From the NCBI GenBank assembly GCA_021464415.1, contig CM038467.1, forward strand, positions 46,871,715 through 46,935,714: a DNA stretch of 64,000 nt, written 5' to 3'. Source of the stretch: Lonicera japonica. Lineage: Eukaryota; Streptophyta; Magnoliopsida; Dipsacales; Caprifoliaceae. Position numbers and translations under genes: made by a program. Below are positions 24,101 to 36,895 of the stretch, one piece after another. Every line of letters starts with the position of its first letter. The first letter of the stretch is position 1. Below the pieces are notes generated by a model. That model did no database searches, was not told the DNA's origin, and saw only the letters and a list, made by a program, of their open reading frames with translations.

Positions 24101-24398
24101 CACATAAGTTCTTGATCAAGTCCCCACCGGCAAAGTCTCCCGCGAAGTTTCCGATGAAGACTAAGAGTCCGCCGCGGTTTTGATCTCTCCGGCGGGGCGG
24201 AGTAGGAAGGGTTTTTTGACGGCGGAGAAGATAAGGAGGTCGTTTTCGCCGTCGAGATTGGCGAATAGGTTGGTTTCGCCATTGAAGAGTAGGAGGAAAT
24301 CTGTGCAGAGTAGTTGTGAGGGGATGAAGATGATGATGAGTGGGCTTAAACAGCGGCCTAGTGCAATGGAAATGGAATTCTCAGGGAGAGGAATTTGA
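21130..24398 (+). CDS. TAN1: TANGLED1, division-plane microtubule-binding protein (reading frame broken near 3' end)
   Basis: Exons 21130-21213, 22068-22210, 22598-22653 and 23408 onward join in phase with GT/AG borders. The protein begins [20 protein letters not shown], then [80 protein letters not shown] and several PHKFL(I/N)(K/R)S blocks. These match plant TANGLED, a basic protein that binds microtubules and marks the cortical division site with POK kinesins. The annotated frame meets TGA at 24181-24183 (352 codons). The conserved C-terminus ([28 protein letters not shown]) continues without a stop in another frame from 24180 to 24398, so one base is missing in or near the TTTT at 24178-24181. 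It is either a homopolymer sequencing error or a recent truncating mutation. Identity is very confident. Confidence 0.92.
21280..21880. repeat. Tandem repeat array in TANGLED1 intron 1
   Basis: Three to four diverged units of about 160-190 bp begin near 21286, 21450, 21636 and 21792. Each carries TTTGTAAATTTGGGT, TCTCTGTAAAAAATTGGGTC, TAGATATGAAA and a TCTCTCTATATA tract in order. The TA tracts (for example 21571-21597) differ in length between units, so the array is probably length-variable. Confidence 0.75.
23093..23162. repeat. 37-bp tandem duplication in TANGLED1 intron 3
   Basis: TTTTCATTTAGTATAGTACT followed by ATAATATATATA/CAAG occurs twice in a row. Confidence 0.8.
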
Positions 24399-24900
24399 GG
24401 GGGGAATTGGGTTTATATTGGTTTGATTTGAATTTTAATTTGTGAAGTTTGATGAGATTCTTTTGTTTGTTTTCAGATATTTTCTTGATGTCTATAGGTT
24501 ATTTTTAATTATTTAAAAGAAATTCTTTGGATAGTGGAAGAAAGATTTGTTTCTCCATTTGTTATTTATAATAATTTTTTAAAGTTTTAAACATTGATTT
24601 TTGATTTTGATTTGTGGGTAATTCTCAAAATTAATACATCTTTAGATTTTGAGCCAGTAATTTAATATTCTAACTATGTTTACATGATACTAAAAATAAC
24701 CTAATTGTTCGATTTGAGAATATGTTCAAAAATGAGACAATGTACTTTTGTTTTTCAAGTAACATAGAGTAAGTTTACATGATGGAACATGCATGTTATA
24801 ATAAGTTATATCACACTAATATTTATCACAAATTAGCAAGACTATCAAATTCTTATTATATTAATCATCGTATATATAATTAATGCATGTAACAATATGA
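24399..24900 (+). other. TANGLED1 3'UTR and downstream spacer
   Basis: AT-rich sequence following the terminal exon. No precise polyadenylation site can be assigned. No other gene is seen. Confidence 0.45.
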
Positions 24901-25398
24901 GTAAACTGTCCAAATGGCCATTAAACTATCTATCCAGTATCGCTTTAGCCATCAAACTTTAAAACGAACCATTTTGGCCATCTAACTTTAGAGTAAGTTC
25001 CACTTTGACCATCAAACTTCAATTTGACTCTTAAATTGAATGGAATGAAACCATGAGCAAGGCACTTGACTTCATTTAAGCGTATTTTGATCATTTTGGT
25101 TATAGAATAACTCAAGTTATGCAGTTTGTTGAAAAAATTTATATGTTTTATACACTGTATGTGTTTCATTTTGGCGAAAATTATAAGAGGAAAATGTCGT
25201 TTTGTTGCAATATAACCAAAGTAGCCTTGCACGAAGTCATGTTCCATGCAAATGCATTTAATTTAACAGTCAAATTAGATGAAATGGTCAAAGTGATACT
25301 TACTTCAAAGTTAAATGACCAAAGTGGTTTGTTTTAAAGTTTGATTGCCAAAATGGTACTAGATCAAAAGTTTAGTGGCCATTTGAGTTATTCACTTT
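24901..25398. mobile_element. Mutator-like MITE downstream of TANGLED1
   Basis: The left arm (TCCAAATGGCCATTAAACTA, TTTTGGCCATCTAACTTTA) and right arm (AAAGTTAAATGACCAAAGTG, GTTTAGTGGCCATTTGAG) are diverged long inverted repeats of about 120 bp. A near-perfect 10-bp duplication, AACAATATGA/AACAATATTA, flanks the element (24891-24900 and 25399-25408). The ORFs in it are not genes. Confidence 0.7.
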
Positions 25399-25734
25399 AA
25401 CAATATTAGACAGATTATTGCTCCTAAATACAACAAAATGTATGAATTTAAAAATATATCTACCATAACATACAGTAGAAAGTATTTATCTCTTCACTGC
25501 TCTTGATTTATACTCGTTAGGTTTTTGGTAAATAACTAATGGTTTTCGTTGGTACATTAGAGACCATGTTATGCACATTTAAATATGGTTATGTCTTAGT
25601 TCAACCACTTCAAATTGGAAGCTAAGGAGGGACGGGGGCATTATATAATAAGGTAATACTCTTACCTTTTAGGCTAATAAAAGGGATAGAGTTAGCATAT
25701 TCTTAAGAATTAGGTTTTTATTAACCCTATTTAA

Positions 25735-25845
25735 AGAAAGTTATAGTGATCTTTACATTTGATTGGTGGATATAATAAAATAATTATGAGAGTCTTTTTT
25801 ATTATATGCACTAATCAAATGTAAGGGTCACCATAACCTTCCTCA
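25735..25845. repeat. Inverted repeat/hairpin MITE
   Basis: The left arm AAAGTTATAGTGATCTTTAC then ATTTGATTGGTGGATATAAT (25738-25777) is mirrored by the right arm ending TCAAATGTAAGGGTCACCAT AACCTT (about 25845), with a loop of about 20 bases. Pairing is about 40 bp with few mismatches. It resembles a small MITE that could yield a miRNA-like hairpin. Confidence 0.6.
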
Positions 25846-28600
25846 AAAGATAGTCAACAAAGCCCTACCCACTCTTAGGTAGTCCCATCTGCTAGCTTAC
25901 CATTATTAAATTTCTATCATTAAATTGTATGTATAGTAACATATGTATCGTTTGTGTAGGGTTTGCTTACACATAAATATAACTTAACTAATGAGAGCAT
26001 GACCAAAGCCAAATGGCGAGTATTATAAATTCCACTAAAATTATTGAAAAACTACTAAGATAAGCTTAAGTCAAGTTTTACGCAAAAATTAAAATATAAT
26101 CATTTTAAACGTGCATATAGTATTTTAGGAGAAACATTTTTTTATTATAGATGTGCATGGTCTATGACATTTTTATATATAGAAAATCACAACAAACTTG
26201 CAAGTAAACAAATATAAAAGATGGTTGTTAATTGTTATATACACCCTACTTTTTTATTGGTTCCACCACCAAAAAAAATGAAGAAAAAGAAGACTCATTT
26301 TTGTTATTTACACCTACCCCTATTCAACCATTAACTAAATATAATTAAATTTCATTAACATAATCACTCCACCTCCGTAAGGATAGGCAATAAATGGTCT
26401 GGTAAGTTAGGTAAAAGGTAGTCCTAGTCAACCCAACCCGGCAAGTTTGGTGACTACGAAGCAAACAAGTGCAGAGTATTACACTCCAAGTGCAGGCAAT
26501 CAAGTTATAGTATATTTGGGGAAGTTTAAGGTCGAAGCCATAGAAAATGTAATGGAATCTATTTCTTCTAGGTATCTTTCTCTTAAATGGGAAAAAGGGA
26601 AAAGAAAATAAAAGCTGAATTGAAATGGGGAATAAAGAAGGAAATAAAAACTAAATTAAAGCTACTAACTAACTAAGCTAAAATTAAAGGTAAATCTAAA
26701 CCTTATGGTACAAAAGTAAAGGGAATTCACAAGCACGAGTTATCTACTTAAAAGGATTCATAAATGCACTAAGGGAACATGCAAATGAATTGAAAATAAA
26801 TGAATCAAATAAAATAATGTGTTAATTAAACAAATTAGAATATTAAATAAACTTAAATCAAAAGAAACAAACGTTAGGGGTATCCATAGTTAGAGAGTAC
26901 GAAACTAGTCCAATCGAGTAATTCAAATCTAAGTTTTAAACAAGATTTTTCACTAAGATTCAGCTCCTACACTTTTCAATCATCCAATTATATTGCTACT
27001 ACAAGTATATGATAGCCCATGCGTGACAAAGACTATATAGACTAGCTTTCGAGTAATAGAATTCGATAGTGAAGCTTTTTTACTTTGAAAAAAGTGTAAT
27101 TTAAAATCCTAGTATTGCTAGTGCGTGAACAAAAACAATTCCAAGTTGATTAAACTTCTCAAAAAATAATAGCTTAAAACTCCTCAAAAGATTTGAATAT
27201 GTTTGAACGTGATTCAAATCAAATACGTCTTAAAAAGAATGCCGAAAGTTAAAACTAACACTTTTTCGGCACTTACCTGAATAAATACTAAAACAGCGTC
27301 CAAATCAGTCAATTCACTTAAGAAACTAACCAAACTAATTATAGGATAAAGACCGTCTTCAAATCATCCACGTTAGGGTTTTTGGTGCAAAAATCCATGA
27401 ATTGACATTTTACGGTTCTTTAATCAAAATGGAAACTTTTGAGCTAACTTATGGAAAACATGTTCTTAAGGCATGTAAAGATAAGAAAATACTCATACAT
27501 TAAGTATGTGATCTATAATTAATGAAAAAATGAGATTCAAACCTAAATTAGATTACATTCAAAGATTAAATTCGCATCTTTCACTACGAACCTCTAATAA
27601 ATGATTTAGCTAGACATACTTAAATTAAATATGCAAAGAAGCTTTGAATTTATGAAAAATAGTATATACATACATAATAATATAGAAAATCATATTTAAA
27701 AACTTTTGACTTTGGAATTTCTCAATTCCAATTTAAAATAAAGATTTTATGCTTAAAACGGTAAACGAACTAAAAAACTGACATAAACTGAAAAAATTCG
27801 ACTAAAACCCTAAAAATTCTAAAAAATCAGATTATGATTGATTAATAATGAATCACATATGAATAGCATGAAAAAAAAGATAAACTATTTGAATATAAAG
27901 CAGGAATCAAGCATAAAACGATGAAAAACCGAAAAAACATACCTATAAACCTTAGAACCAGCCCCTAAACCGAGGGTTTATGGTTGATTCCATAATATAT
28001 ATGATCTCAAACATCTAATCAATGAATAGAAAAATAAACAAATAATTAAAAACAATTAAATTGAATTAAAAGAGAAAATTAGGGTTTACCCGGCTTGCAA
28101 TTGAAATTTGAGTTGAAACTGAATTAATTAATGAATGAACGTAGCATACATACCAGCCTTCAAATATGATAATTAAACTAACCTAACAATTGCTTTGAAG
28201 AAAGAAAAGAAAAATCACTCAAGGTTCGATTGTCAGACAAGCGCAAAAGCTCTTAGAAAGTTACAGTGCTCTCAGCCTCTTCGTTCTATCGATTCTAAAA
28301 TGTAGCCTACCTTAAAATATAAGATATATGACCTTTTATATGTTCCATAAGTGTCTCTAGTCATTGGTTGGATGATCATTGAAGAAACGAGTCGAAAATA
28401 GCAAAAAAAAAGGGCCAAAAAATCAAGGCAGGATCGATCCTGGTGTGGGGATCGATCCTCGTGATTTTTTATTATTTTTTTCTTTTGGCTGCTTCTTCTT
28501 TTACTTATAACTTTTTTTTCCGAACTCTGATTGACGCACTATTTCCGCCTACGCGTAGGTAATTTAATTCTCTACAACTTTTATTTCTAAAGATTTCTTC
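25846..28600. other. Gene-free repetitive region
   Basis: About 2.7 kb without a recognisable coding domain. Its composition and phrases such as GGATCGATCCTGGTG / GGGGATCGATCC near 28431 suggest LTR-retrotransposon remains continuing from the Ogre/Tat-like leader to the right, but no gag or pol motif survives. Confidence 0.4.
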
Positions 28601-29841
28601 AAATTCCCATTGTAAAAAAAACTTTGATCAGCTACTATGAGAACCCGGGTCTCCAACCCGTCCTTCTTGGTTTCTTCGTTTTAGATGAAAACGTGTTTTG
28701 TAGAGTCACTAGTTTGTTTTACAAGAAAACAAACAAAAGATCGTATAAGAGACACTTTAATAATAAACTGTCTTTCATACGTTTGAAACCAGAGATAGAA
28801 AACTACTTTGCTATAGTTGGAGGGAAGGTGTTAGGCACCCAATTCGCCCTTTCGGTCTCTTAATGGATCATGTATTTAATTCCTATTTTAGACATCTTGC
28901 AAGTAGTTTGAATAGTTTTCAGAATAGACCTTTCTGGATAAATTTGGTTTAAAATTGTATTTTAAAATAAGACTCGAGCTTTGCGAGTGTCTACATATTC
29001 ATTCATAAAATGAAATCAGAGTCTCGTAGTTTCATTTGTTTGAAAATTATTTTTGTATTTTTGTTTTGTTTTGAAAACGTGTTAAAACAAATTTTAGTTT
29101 TTCTGTAAAACTTAGAAAAGACTAATTTTGAAAACAATGAACTTATTTGCAAGTTATCTAATTTTCTGTATTAAAATTGTATAAAAATGGAGTATTGAAA
29201 TTCAGGAAGGTTGTAGAGAAATGTACTTGATGCGCTTAAAGAAGAACGAGGATCGCGTGTTTGCTCCTTCCTCGCTCTAGAACTTTCTCCCTCAAAGACT
29301 TTTTCTCTCTAGAAATTCTCTTTCTAAAACTCTCTCTCTAAGATTTTTTTCTCTCTAAAACTTTCTCTCTCTCTAGATTTTCTTTCTCTCTAGAAATTCT
29401 TTAAAAAAAGACTCTAATAATTTTGGTAGAGTTTTTCCTTACTAAAAGCTCTATTGAGTGTTGATGATTCCAAATGAGAGCCCGATGGTCCTATTTATAG
29501 AAAAAAAATTGCCAAAATGCTCCAAAAGAGGCCAGTCCCAGGGGGTAGCCGCATGGGGTGTGGCTGGGAGGTTGCGGTTGGGGCCCCAGCCGTACGGCTA
29601 GCAAGTAACCGTGCAGTTGGGGGGCTGCGGTTGGCATTTCAAAATGCCTCGAAACACCCAAAAAAACTTAATTTTCCTCGTCTTAGTAAGCGAAGTGGCA
29701 ACAATGGTTGTATCAGACTCTTGATGAATTCAAAGTCAGAGTCTTTCCTAACAGTCTTCTACATGCATGATGACTCAAGATGAAATGCTTGTTTATAAAA
29801 AACCAATGTTCACACGAGAGTTGTGAATTGGGGTGTTCACA
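28601..29841 (-). mobile_element. Ogre/Tat-like LTR and leader remnant
   Basis: Read on the minus strand, the segment starts TGTGAACACCCCAATTCACA (about 29840) as an LTR would, has a TATA box TCTATAAATAGGACC near 29493, an AGAGAGAAA-rich leader (29270-29410), and then GGGTGCCTAACACCTTCCCT near 28840. That last phrase recurs in leaders of Ogre/Tat-type Ty3-gypsy elements, from memory. No second LTR or coding region could be paired with it. Confidence 0.45.
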
Positions 29842-30279
29842 GCTACAATTTCGGACTTTTTACGGCAGTTCTCGTTTTTGTTCGAAAACTTTCGGAATTG
29901 ATTCAATTGAGGTTCTTTCCTTTTGAGATCACTCTTGGACACTTGTATTAACTTGATTCATGCTTGGGAACTTGTTATTCTCTTCTTTCTAGCGCTTTGG
30001 GGGGTAGTTTGCGAAGTTTTTCTTGCCTCGAGCCTTGGAATGGATGTTGATTTTTTTTTCGGGCCTTCTTCTTGCACTTTTTCGCTTTCAACCATTTTTC
30101 TTGTATACAACCTTAGTTTCTTAACCACTTTAGGCCTGAAAAATGGCTTAGTAACATAGAAATACAATGCAGTGTTTTCTTTTCATGCTTAAACTAAATT
30201 TACATGCAATTTTTGGTTTTAGACAGTAACAGAAGTTAATTGAGCTTTGTTTGACGAATTAAAAATGCAATTTCTGGGC
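29842..30279. other. Unassigned spacer
   Basis: No gene family is recognised. The open frames 29923-30159 (plus) and 29958-30167 (minus) overlap on opposite strands and look like chance. Confidence 0.4.
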
Positions 30280-30577
30280 TAAATCATTTGGGGCGGGTTT
30301 TTTTAACACCAAAGTGGGTTAGGTTTGCACAAAATTAACCCGTTTGACCCACCTTGAGTATAACATTTTCTTCCTTATATACCCTTATAATATAGTATAA
30401 TTACCACAGGTTAGGGTGAGTTAAGGCAGGGTGGGTCGGGTCGGTTGGTTATGGATTTATGCATATACTATTTGGGGCGGGTTCGAGTCAAGTCAGGTTC
30501 GAGTCAACCTGGTTTATATGCGGGTCGAGTTTGGGTTTGGGTTTGACCAAACTCGACCCATTGCAATCCCTACACAT
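30280..30577. mobile_element. Truncated hAT-type element
   Basis: Repeated GGGTCGGGTCGG and GGGTTTGACC motifs lead to a right end CCCATTGCAATCCCTA, the complement of a TAGGGATTGCAATGGG-type hAT terminus. The left terminus was not found. Confidence 0.45.
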
Positions 30578-32200
30578 CCACCTCCAGTGGCAATATAAAG
30601 TTTGGAGAGTTCTTCTTCTCCTTCTCTGGTGACTTCATCTCCTTTTCTAACGACTTTTCCTCATTCTCTAGCGGGTTGCTGCCTGCGGTGATGTGGTGTG
30701 CTCACCATACCACGATTAACGTTCTTCTCTCTCGGTCAACATTTCTACACCCCCGATGCACAACCATGTGGTTGTAAGTGGGGAGGGTTTGATTTTTTTT
30801 TGGTTTATTATTTTTAATTAATAATTAATTATAATTAAAGGATAATTACAATGTATTAAAGTAGGAGTGGTAGTAATAACTATGATGTATTAAAGTGTGA
30901 CTAATAGGAGTGGTAGTAATAGTTGGAGGTATATAAAACAACCACCATATAAATCGTCTAATTATTTAATTCATGATCATTTAATTATTACTTAAAAATA
31001 AATAATAAAGATCATGTAAGGTAATATGGACAGAAACAATAATAACTTAAGGGTGTTATTATTGTCAAAATAATTATATTTATTATCATAACAGTGTATA
31101 ATTTTAAAAGTATACAACACAACTTCTCAATTAATATTATCTCAAGAGATAATTTTTAATAGATAAACATACATGTTGATTAAGAAGTTTTACACTCATC
31201 TAAATTTTTCTCTAATTCATAGATATTACCGTAATTCTATGTTTGTTGTGTTTACTAATTCAATCTAGTATTTGTAACTATATAATCATTATACTTACTT
31301 TTATTTAATTTTTACAGGGTTCATAATTCAATAGATTGATGAAATATATGTCCAAATCACAATTTTTGAGATCTTTGAGAAGTTATTGGTTAGATTGGTG
31401 AAATATAAAATTAAGATATAGTTATTGGCGTGTGTAAAACTTCTTTAATTTACATAAGGTTTAATTTGAATTATCCCCTATATATCTAAACAAATGAAAT
31501 GCACAAACTACTAAAATCTTGGCTATATATCTATCCGAGTAATTGATATATCTGAGCGAAGAAAAATGACTATAAATTTGAACCCTTCTTTTTACCTTTA
31601 ATTTTGAGCAATGTATAACAAAATAACCAAAATATTTGTACAAAAAAAATTAATATTTTGCTCATAAATAACCTAGAAAAAACAGTGTAGCCCATGTAAA
31701 TGTTTGATCTGGAATTTATTTTTTACTTTGTGTAATAATGTGAGTGGAAAAGAGAGAAATATTTAATTTTATCAAAAAGTTTGTGGTGTATCTAATGGTG
31801 ACTTTGATGTATTTGCCTAACTTGGGTTTGAGATACAAACCTGGAAGTTAAATGAAGCAAGTTGTGGTCTATAACCTAACCTAAATAAAAAAATGTTCAT
31901 ACCCCCTATACCGAACATAGTGATTATATCAAAGACAAGCCCACTAAAGCCAGCAGCTTACATTAGGCATCCTCAAGCCCAAAGTCACTTATGCAACATG
32001 CACGATAGCCCAAACCATGGGCCCATTCTCTAAAATATGTAGGCATGATAAGTTAAGATACTCTCCTATCAAGTAAGACAACTACAAAAGATTAACAAAA
32101 AAAAAAGATTAAAAAAAAAGGAATCTCCTCAAATAACATGCTACCAATTATCTAATCTCATTTGTACTATTATATTAGAGTTCATTACCATGCCTAACTC
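30578..32200. other. AT-rich spacer, no gene recognised
   Basis: Contains scattered simple sequence. The stretch near 30590-30680 has a TCTTCTCCTTCTCTGGTGAC style common in transcribed leaders, but nothing assignable follows. Confidence 0.45.
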
Positions 32201-34548
32201 TTGTAATTAACCTCTTATATAAATGCTTTTACATCCTTAATCCTTGATCATCTAAAAAACTCATAAGAAAATCATTATCAAAGTAGGTCACCCCAAAAAC
32301 TTTACAAAATTAAAATACAAGTGGTTGTGAAGTATGTAGCTTTTTAGGCCCATTGGTGTTGTAGTTTTTTTTTGTCTTTTCTTTATTCATGCATGAGTCA
32401 TAGTCAGATTCAGGCAATCTAATGATAGCTAGGCATATGCAAATAATCTGCAATAACTTGGCACCGTCTGTGGAAACGAAAGTTTCTTACAAAACGTACT
32501 TCATCAACAAACCATCTATTTCCATGGCTCTCAAGAGAAAACCATCCACTATCTCCCAGATAGCAACCTCCATAGGCCGGCATAGGCCAAAGGTAGGACA
32601 AATCCAGCAACAAATCTATGACCTGTTAGATAAAGTCCTTTACATTGCAAATAAACTCCTTTAAATTAATTGCCAGCACCACCTCACAGAACTCCAACGG
32701 ATCCTCAGTACCACTAGACGCCTCCCTAAGGACAACAACAGTCTCACGAGGGGTAAGACCACCACTGGAAACAGAGGAAAAACCAGTTATGACGGAAAGC
32801 GTGCGAAGAGGATGCAAGAGGGATCAAGAAGCAGACCATCCAATGGAGCAAACCCCCAAATCACTGACGCAACATTCTAGTGAAGGGCATAGAATGAGCA
32901 ACTGAAAGACATAGGAAGTTATCCCTATCTAACTCGATCTTAGGGAGTGCTTAAACTACATGAGAAGGCGCACCTCCGAGATAGGACTTGTAGGAACAAT
33001 TTAACAGGAAGAGGCAAGGAGGGCAATAGGAGGAATGGACAATGGAACTAGATAAGCCTCTCTCAGTCATCCTTGAATAGAGGATCCCCGGCTTCGAGCC
33101 AGATGGATGAACTACTCGAGTGAATTGAAATGTTCAAAAACGAAAGTATAATAACAGTGCCTATAGGAGCAGAAGATGCCGTGTCACAGTAGACATGTTG
33201 CATCGAGGACACACCTCTTCCTTTACAAGTTTAAAATGTCCCATTTTAGACACCTATGATAGGGACTAGAGATCCCTTCAACCAAATAACAACCTTAAGT
33301 CCATCATAAAACTCCACCGTTTCAGAGATGAAAGTGTCATTGAAATTTCTTCAAAAAAATTTCATATCTTAAGTTATATTATAAAAAAATTATGATTGAG
33401 AAAAATAATTTAGCTTGAAGGAAATTCAATAGTCTCTTTAATTTGCTTTGTTTTCATTTCATATTAATGTCAAAAGTTTGATTGATACAAGAAAATCTCG
33501 TTTCACATTTAATTTGTATCAAAACTTATTATCATTAATAAAGCCTCATTTCAACTGAACAAATTGCAAAATGTATCGAAATTATTTAAACAAGTTTCGT
33601 CTTTAATTAAATATAAAAATTTACATGAAACTTGGAGCTTAACTTACACAGTAATTTAGTTACCAAAAAAAGAGCATATATATTCCAAATTCATATTTTA
33701 CATTCGTGAATTCTTAAGTCCATAAAAGTTCATAATTACAAATTCGGGTTTCTAATTGCACCCACTTATGAAACTAAAAAGAAAATAGTAAATATTATGA
33801 CACCTTTTACTATTATGACACCAAAGGTAGGACATATGTTCTCAACTACCAGCGTTGTTGCTTAACACCTACTAAATTGACTTCCAGCCTAAAAATAAAG
33901 ATAAATGTAATATTATGAGCACTATAGACCAGTGAGAAAAATCTTCAACCCAAACTAAAGCCTAACTAAGCTTTAGTAACAACAATCAATAATATCAAGT
34001 ATTCTTATATTTCATAAGTCACAATTAATACCAAAGAATTTACATATATCATCATATATAACACATTCACATTTTACTTCACGTAAATGATAATTTATCC
34101 ACCACTTGCAACAATATGCTATCAAGGTATAAAATATTTAACACGTGCCTCTTTCATCACATACGTGTACTTTAAAATACTACCACACTCGATATTATTA
34201 TTGTGTTTGAGCTTTCTACTTTAAAATATGCGTGTACTTTCATCATATATTTAGTTTGAGCTCTCTACTTTAAATTATTATTATGTCTCATTTTACTAAT
34301 TTATCATTCAAAATTATCACTTATGCAAACAAACAAATATTTCAAAACTGTAACTACTTAATAATAATGGTAGTGGTAATTAAATATATAGGGCCACTAC
34401 AAATAACAATTATAATATTAGGCCACTATAATATTATTGTTTTATTTTTACTAAGTTATCCCACCACATCATCACTTGTACACGTGAAGTAAATGTCTTG
34501 CATGTGACAATATTTAATAAAAATTGCGTAAACTAATATTTAAAAATT

Positions 34549-34930
34549 TTGGTCATTATAGAAAGACTCTGTAATGCCTTCCTGAGCACACTTCGAAAGT
34601 CGGCTAGACAGTGGTACCAAAATCTGAGGAGAAGGTCGATCAATCATTTGACCATCCCAGCCTTCCTTGGGCACTTCTCAAGTAGGAGGACTCGTCGGAT
34701 TTACCATTATCTCGATAGTCAAGTAGAAGGAAGGAGAAACCCATCAAGAGTACAACATAAGGTTTAATAACGAGGCCTTGGCATTACATCATCTTCATGA
34801 CATGGTCATGATTATTGCATACGTTGATGGGGTCACAAATGAAAAAGATTTTCAGTCTTTTGCGAAGAAGATGCCGTCCTCCATAAACGACGTCAATAGT
34901 AAAATTTAGAAGTATATCGAAGCAGAGGAA
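34549..34930 (+). pseudogene. Retrotransposon gag remnant
   Basis: Frames read LCNAFLSTLRKSARQWYQNL, HFSSRRTRRIYHYLDSQVEG and, after a frameshift, EALALHHLHDMVM-like sequence. The order matches the retrotransposon gag capsid domain of plant gypsy elements (AF..TL...A..WY..L, then F). Frameshifts and stops show it is dead. Confidence 0.6.
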
Positions 34931-35127
34931 GTGCTTGCTTCGCATAAAAGGTCAAACAAAGAAGATAAAAAGTGCAAAGAACTCCAAGAATCAAGAGAGA
35001 ATAAGGGACCTAAGGACAAGAGGGAGAAGGCTAAGGCTGCAGTTAAGACCCTCCAACCACAAATAGAATATAACACATCCTTGATAGACTCATTGTCCAA
35101 AATCTGTAGAACCATTACCAGCTGCGA

Positions 35128-35478
35128 TTATATCCAGAAACCAAGCCCATTTTTGGTTCAATTTTTAAAAGCCAATTTTTTAGTTTTTTTACCAAAAGTC
35201 AAACTTTACTTTCACACTTCCCAAAATTCACTTCACTTTACTTTCGCTCTCATAAAATTTTTAAAATACCATAACTTTAAATTCAAAAATTGAAATTAGA
35301 TAAAAAAAATATTTGAAACCTACTCATCAAGATCTATAAAATAAGATCAATTGTGACTATTTTTTGAGTTTTTTTCATGAGTTTTTTTGAATTGGTTGAG
35401 AAAAACTACAATGAAAACCAAATTCACTTTTCAACCTACTTTCACACTTTTCAAAAACTCAACCAAACAGGCCCTAAG
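35128..35478. mobile_element. MITE nested in the gypsy relic
   Basis: Inserted between gag and knuckle remnants. The ends carry AAACCAAGCCCATTTTTGGT and AACTCAACCAAACAGGCCC with an AT-rich interior. The gypsy frame resumes immediately after it with AAGTCGTCTAAAACCC. No target duplication was determined. Confidence 0.4.
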
Positions 35479-35479
35479 T

Positions 35480-35945
35480 CGTCTAAAACCCTTTTTAGCT
35501 AAAAAGAGTATTGATAAATGTGATTACCACCACGACTATGGCCACAACATTGACAACTATACAGATTCCGCTAGGAGATCATAGAAAGCTTGATTTTAGA
35601 GGGCCACTTAAGCGAGTTCTTTGAAGGAGATGGAGGCAGGTCATGGCCAGCAAAGGATGAACATGGGTGACCAAGCAGCTAAAAAAAGTCTCAATCTTTA
35701 TTATCGGTCAACATGGTTGGACCCGATTTAACTACAATAGAAGTTGAGGAACAATTTGTGAGTTTGGTATCCCTTAATTTTATTAACAAAGACATATAAT
35801 GATTCAAGTATCCCTATAACCACTCCTTAGAAGGAAATACCAAATGGATAAGGTCCTAATTGACAACGGAAGTTCAATTAACATCCTTTTCGAAAACGTC
35901 TCCCGGAAGATGGAAATCGACAACAAGCACCTCAATCATACGAGC
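35480..35945 (+). pseudogene. Gag knuckle and aspartic protease remnant
   Basis: CDYHHDYGHNIDNYTDSARR resembles the degenerate Cys/His knuckle of this gypsy group (FH..HGH....C). Downstream, KVLIDNGSSINILFENV carries the retropepsin active-site pattern D(N)GSS with hydrophobic flanks. A stop follows shortly after. Confidence 0.6.
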
Positions 35946-35999
35946 TAAGTTTAGTAGGATTCACTTGTGAAGAGGATCACTCTTTTGTTAACTAAAAAA

Positions 36000-36895
36000 A
36001 AATTAAGTGTCAACTTAATTTTTACCACTTAAAACTAAAAAAATTCACCAAAAGTTTTAAGTGGCAAATTCAACACTTAAAATTGAAAAACGTAATTTAA
36101 AAAGTGTAAAATACATATTTTACCCTCTTGAACACAAAAACACACGACGCATATCCCCTTTCTCTTCTCTCTTCCATCCATGATGCAAATCCCCCTCTCT
36201 TTCCATCCACGATGCAGATCGTCTCTCTTTCTTCCATCCATGACGTAGGTACTATCTCCCTTCCTCTTTCTTCTTGCAATACCTTTAGGGCTTTTTGTAT
36301 CCTCATTTTGTTTATGATTCATTTGGATGTTTGATTAATCATGGTTTTTAGGGCTTTATTTATGATTCATTTTAGTATTTGATTAATCACGGTTTTTAGG
36401 GCTTTATTTATGATTAATTGTTTGTTTGCTGAATTTAATCTAGCTTTGATATATGTTTATTTGTTTGCTGAAAGTTAGGGTTTTATTTATGATTTATTTT
36501 AGTGTTTGATAATGTATATTTTATATATATATATAATACATATATCAATGCTTAATTAGTTTTACTTTGATGCAAAATTATGTCTTTATGTTTTAAAATT
36601 TTGTCAAGTTTACAAATTTTATTTTATGAATTTTTGTATTTAGCGAAGTAATGGTGATTAGTAATTTTCATAAATGAAATAGGTTAACTTGGTCAAAAAT
36701 TTTATGGTCTTTTTTATTTTCATTTAGAAATCACGCGATCCAAATAAACTAATAAGGGCAAAGTTGTCATAATAACAAAAATTCAGTTTTTAGATGTGTT
36801 ATATTTAAACAAATAACATTTTTTTAGATAAGTTTTCATAATTAAACAAATATTTTTTTCAGTTTTAATTTTTTAATCAAACGCCACCTAAATTT
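36000..36895. mobile_element. Probable non-autonomous DNA transposon
   Basis: The left end is dense in AAGTG(T/G)CAA and TTAAGTG motifs, the right end in AAACAAATA and TTTTAATTTTTTAATCA. The interior has a CT-rich leader with three CCATCCA(T/C)GA repeats (36175-36245). No transposase is present. The superfamily is uncertain. Confidence 0.35.

Larger units (their letters stand above)
32201..35960 (+). mobile_element. Degraded Ty3/gypsy LTR retrotransposon (gag-protease part)
   Basis: The phrase CTTGGCACCGTCTGTGGAA at 32457-32475 matches the primer-binding/leader junction of many plant Ty3/gypsy elements. A TATA-like CTTATATAAATGC (32213-32225) lies in the presumed upstream LTR. Further on come gag-like sequence (34560-34930), a His-rich knuckle (35480-35590) and an aspartic protease site (35840-35945). 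Reverse transcriptase and integrase are absent, and stops and nested insertions interrupt it. Confidence 0.65.

Noticed and set aside
23836..24282. 148-residue minus-strand ORF
   Set aside because: It is the antisense shadow of TANGLED1 exon 4, whose basic, proline-rich codons keep several frames open.
29517..29783. 88-residue plus-strand ORF
   Set aside because: It lies in a GC-rich stretch of an LTR read on the other strand and shows no family resemblance.
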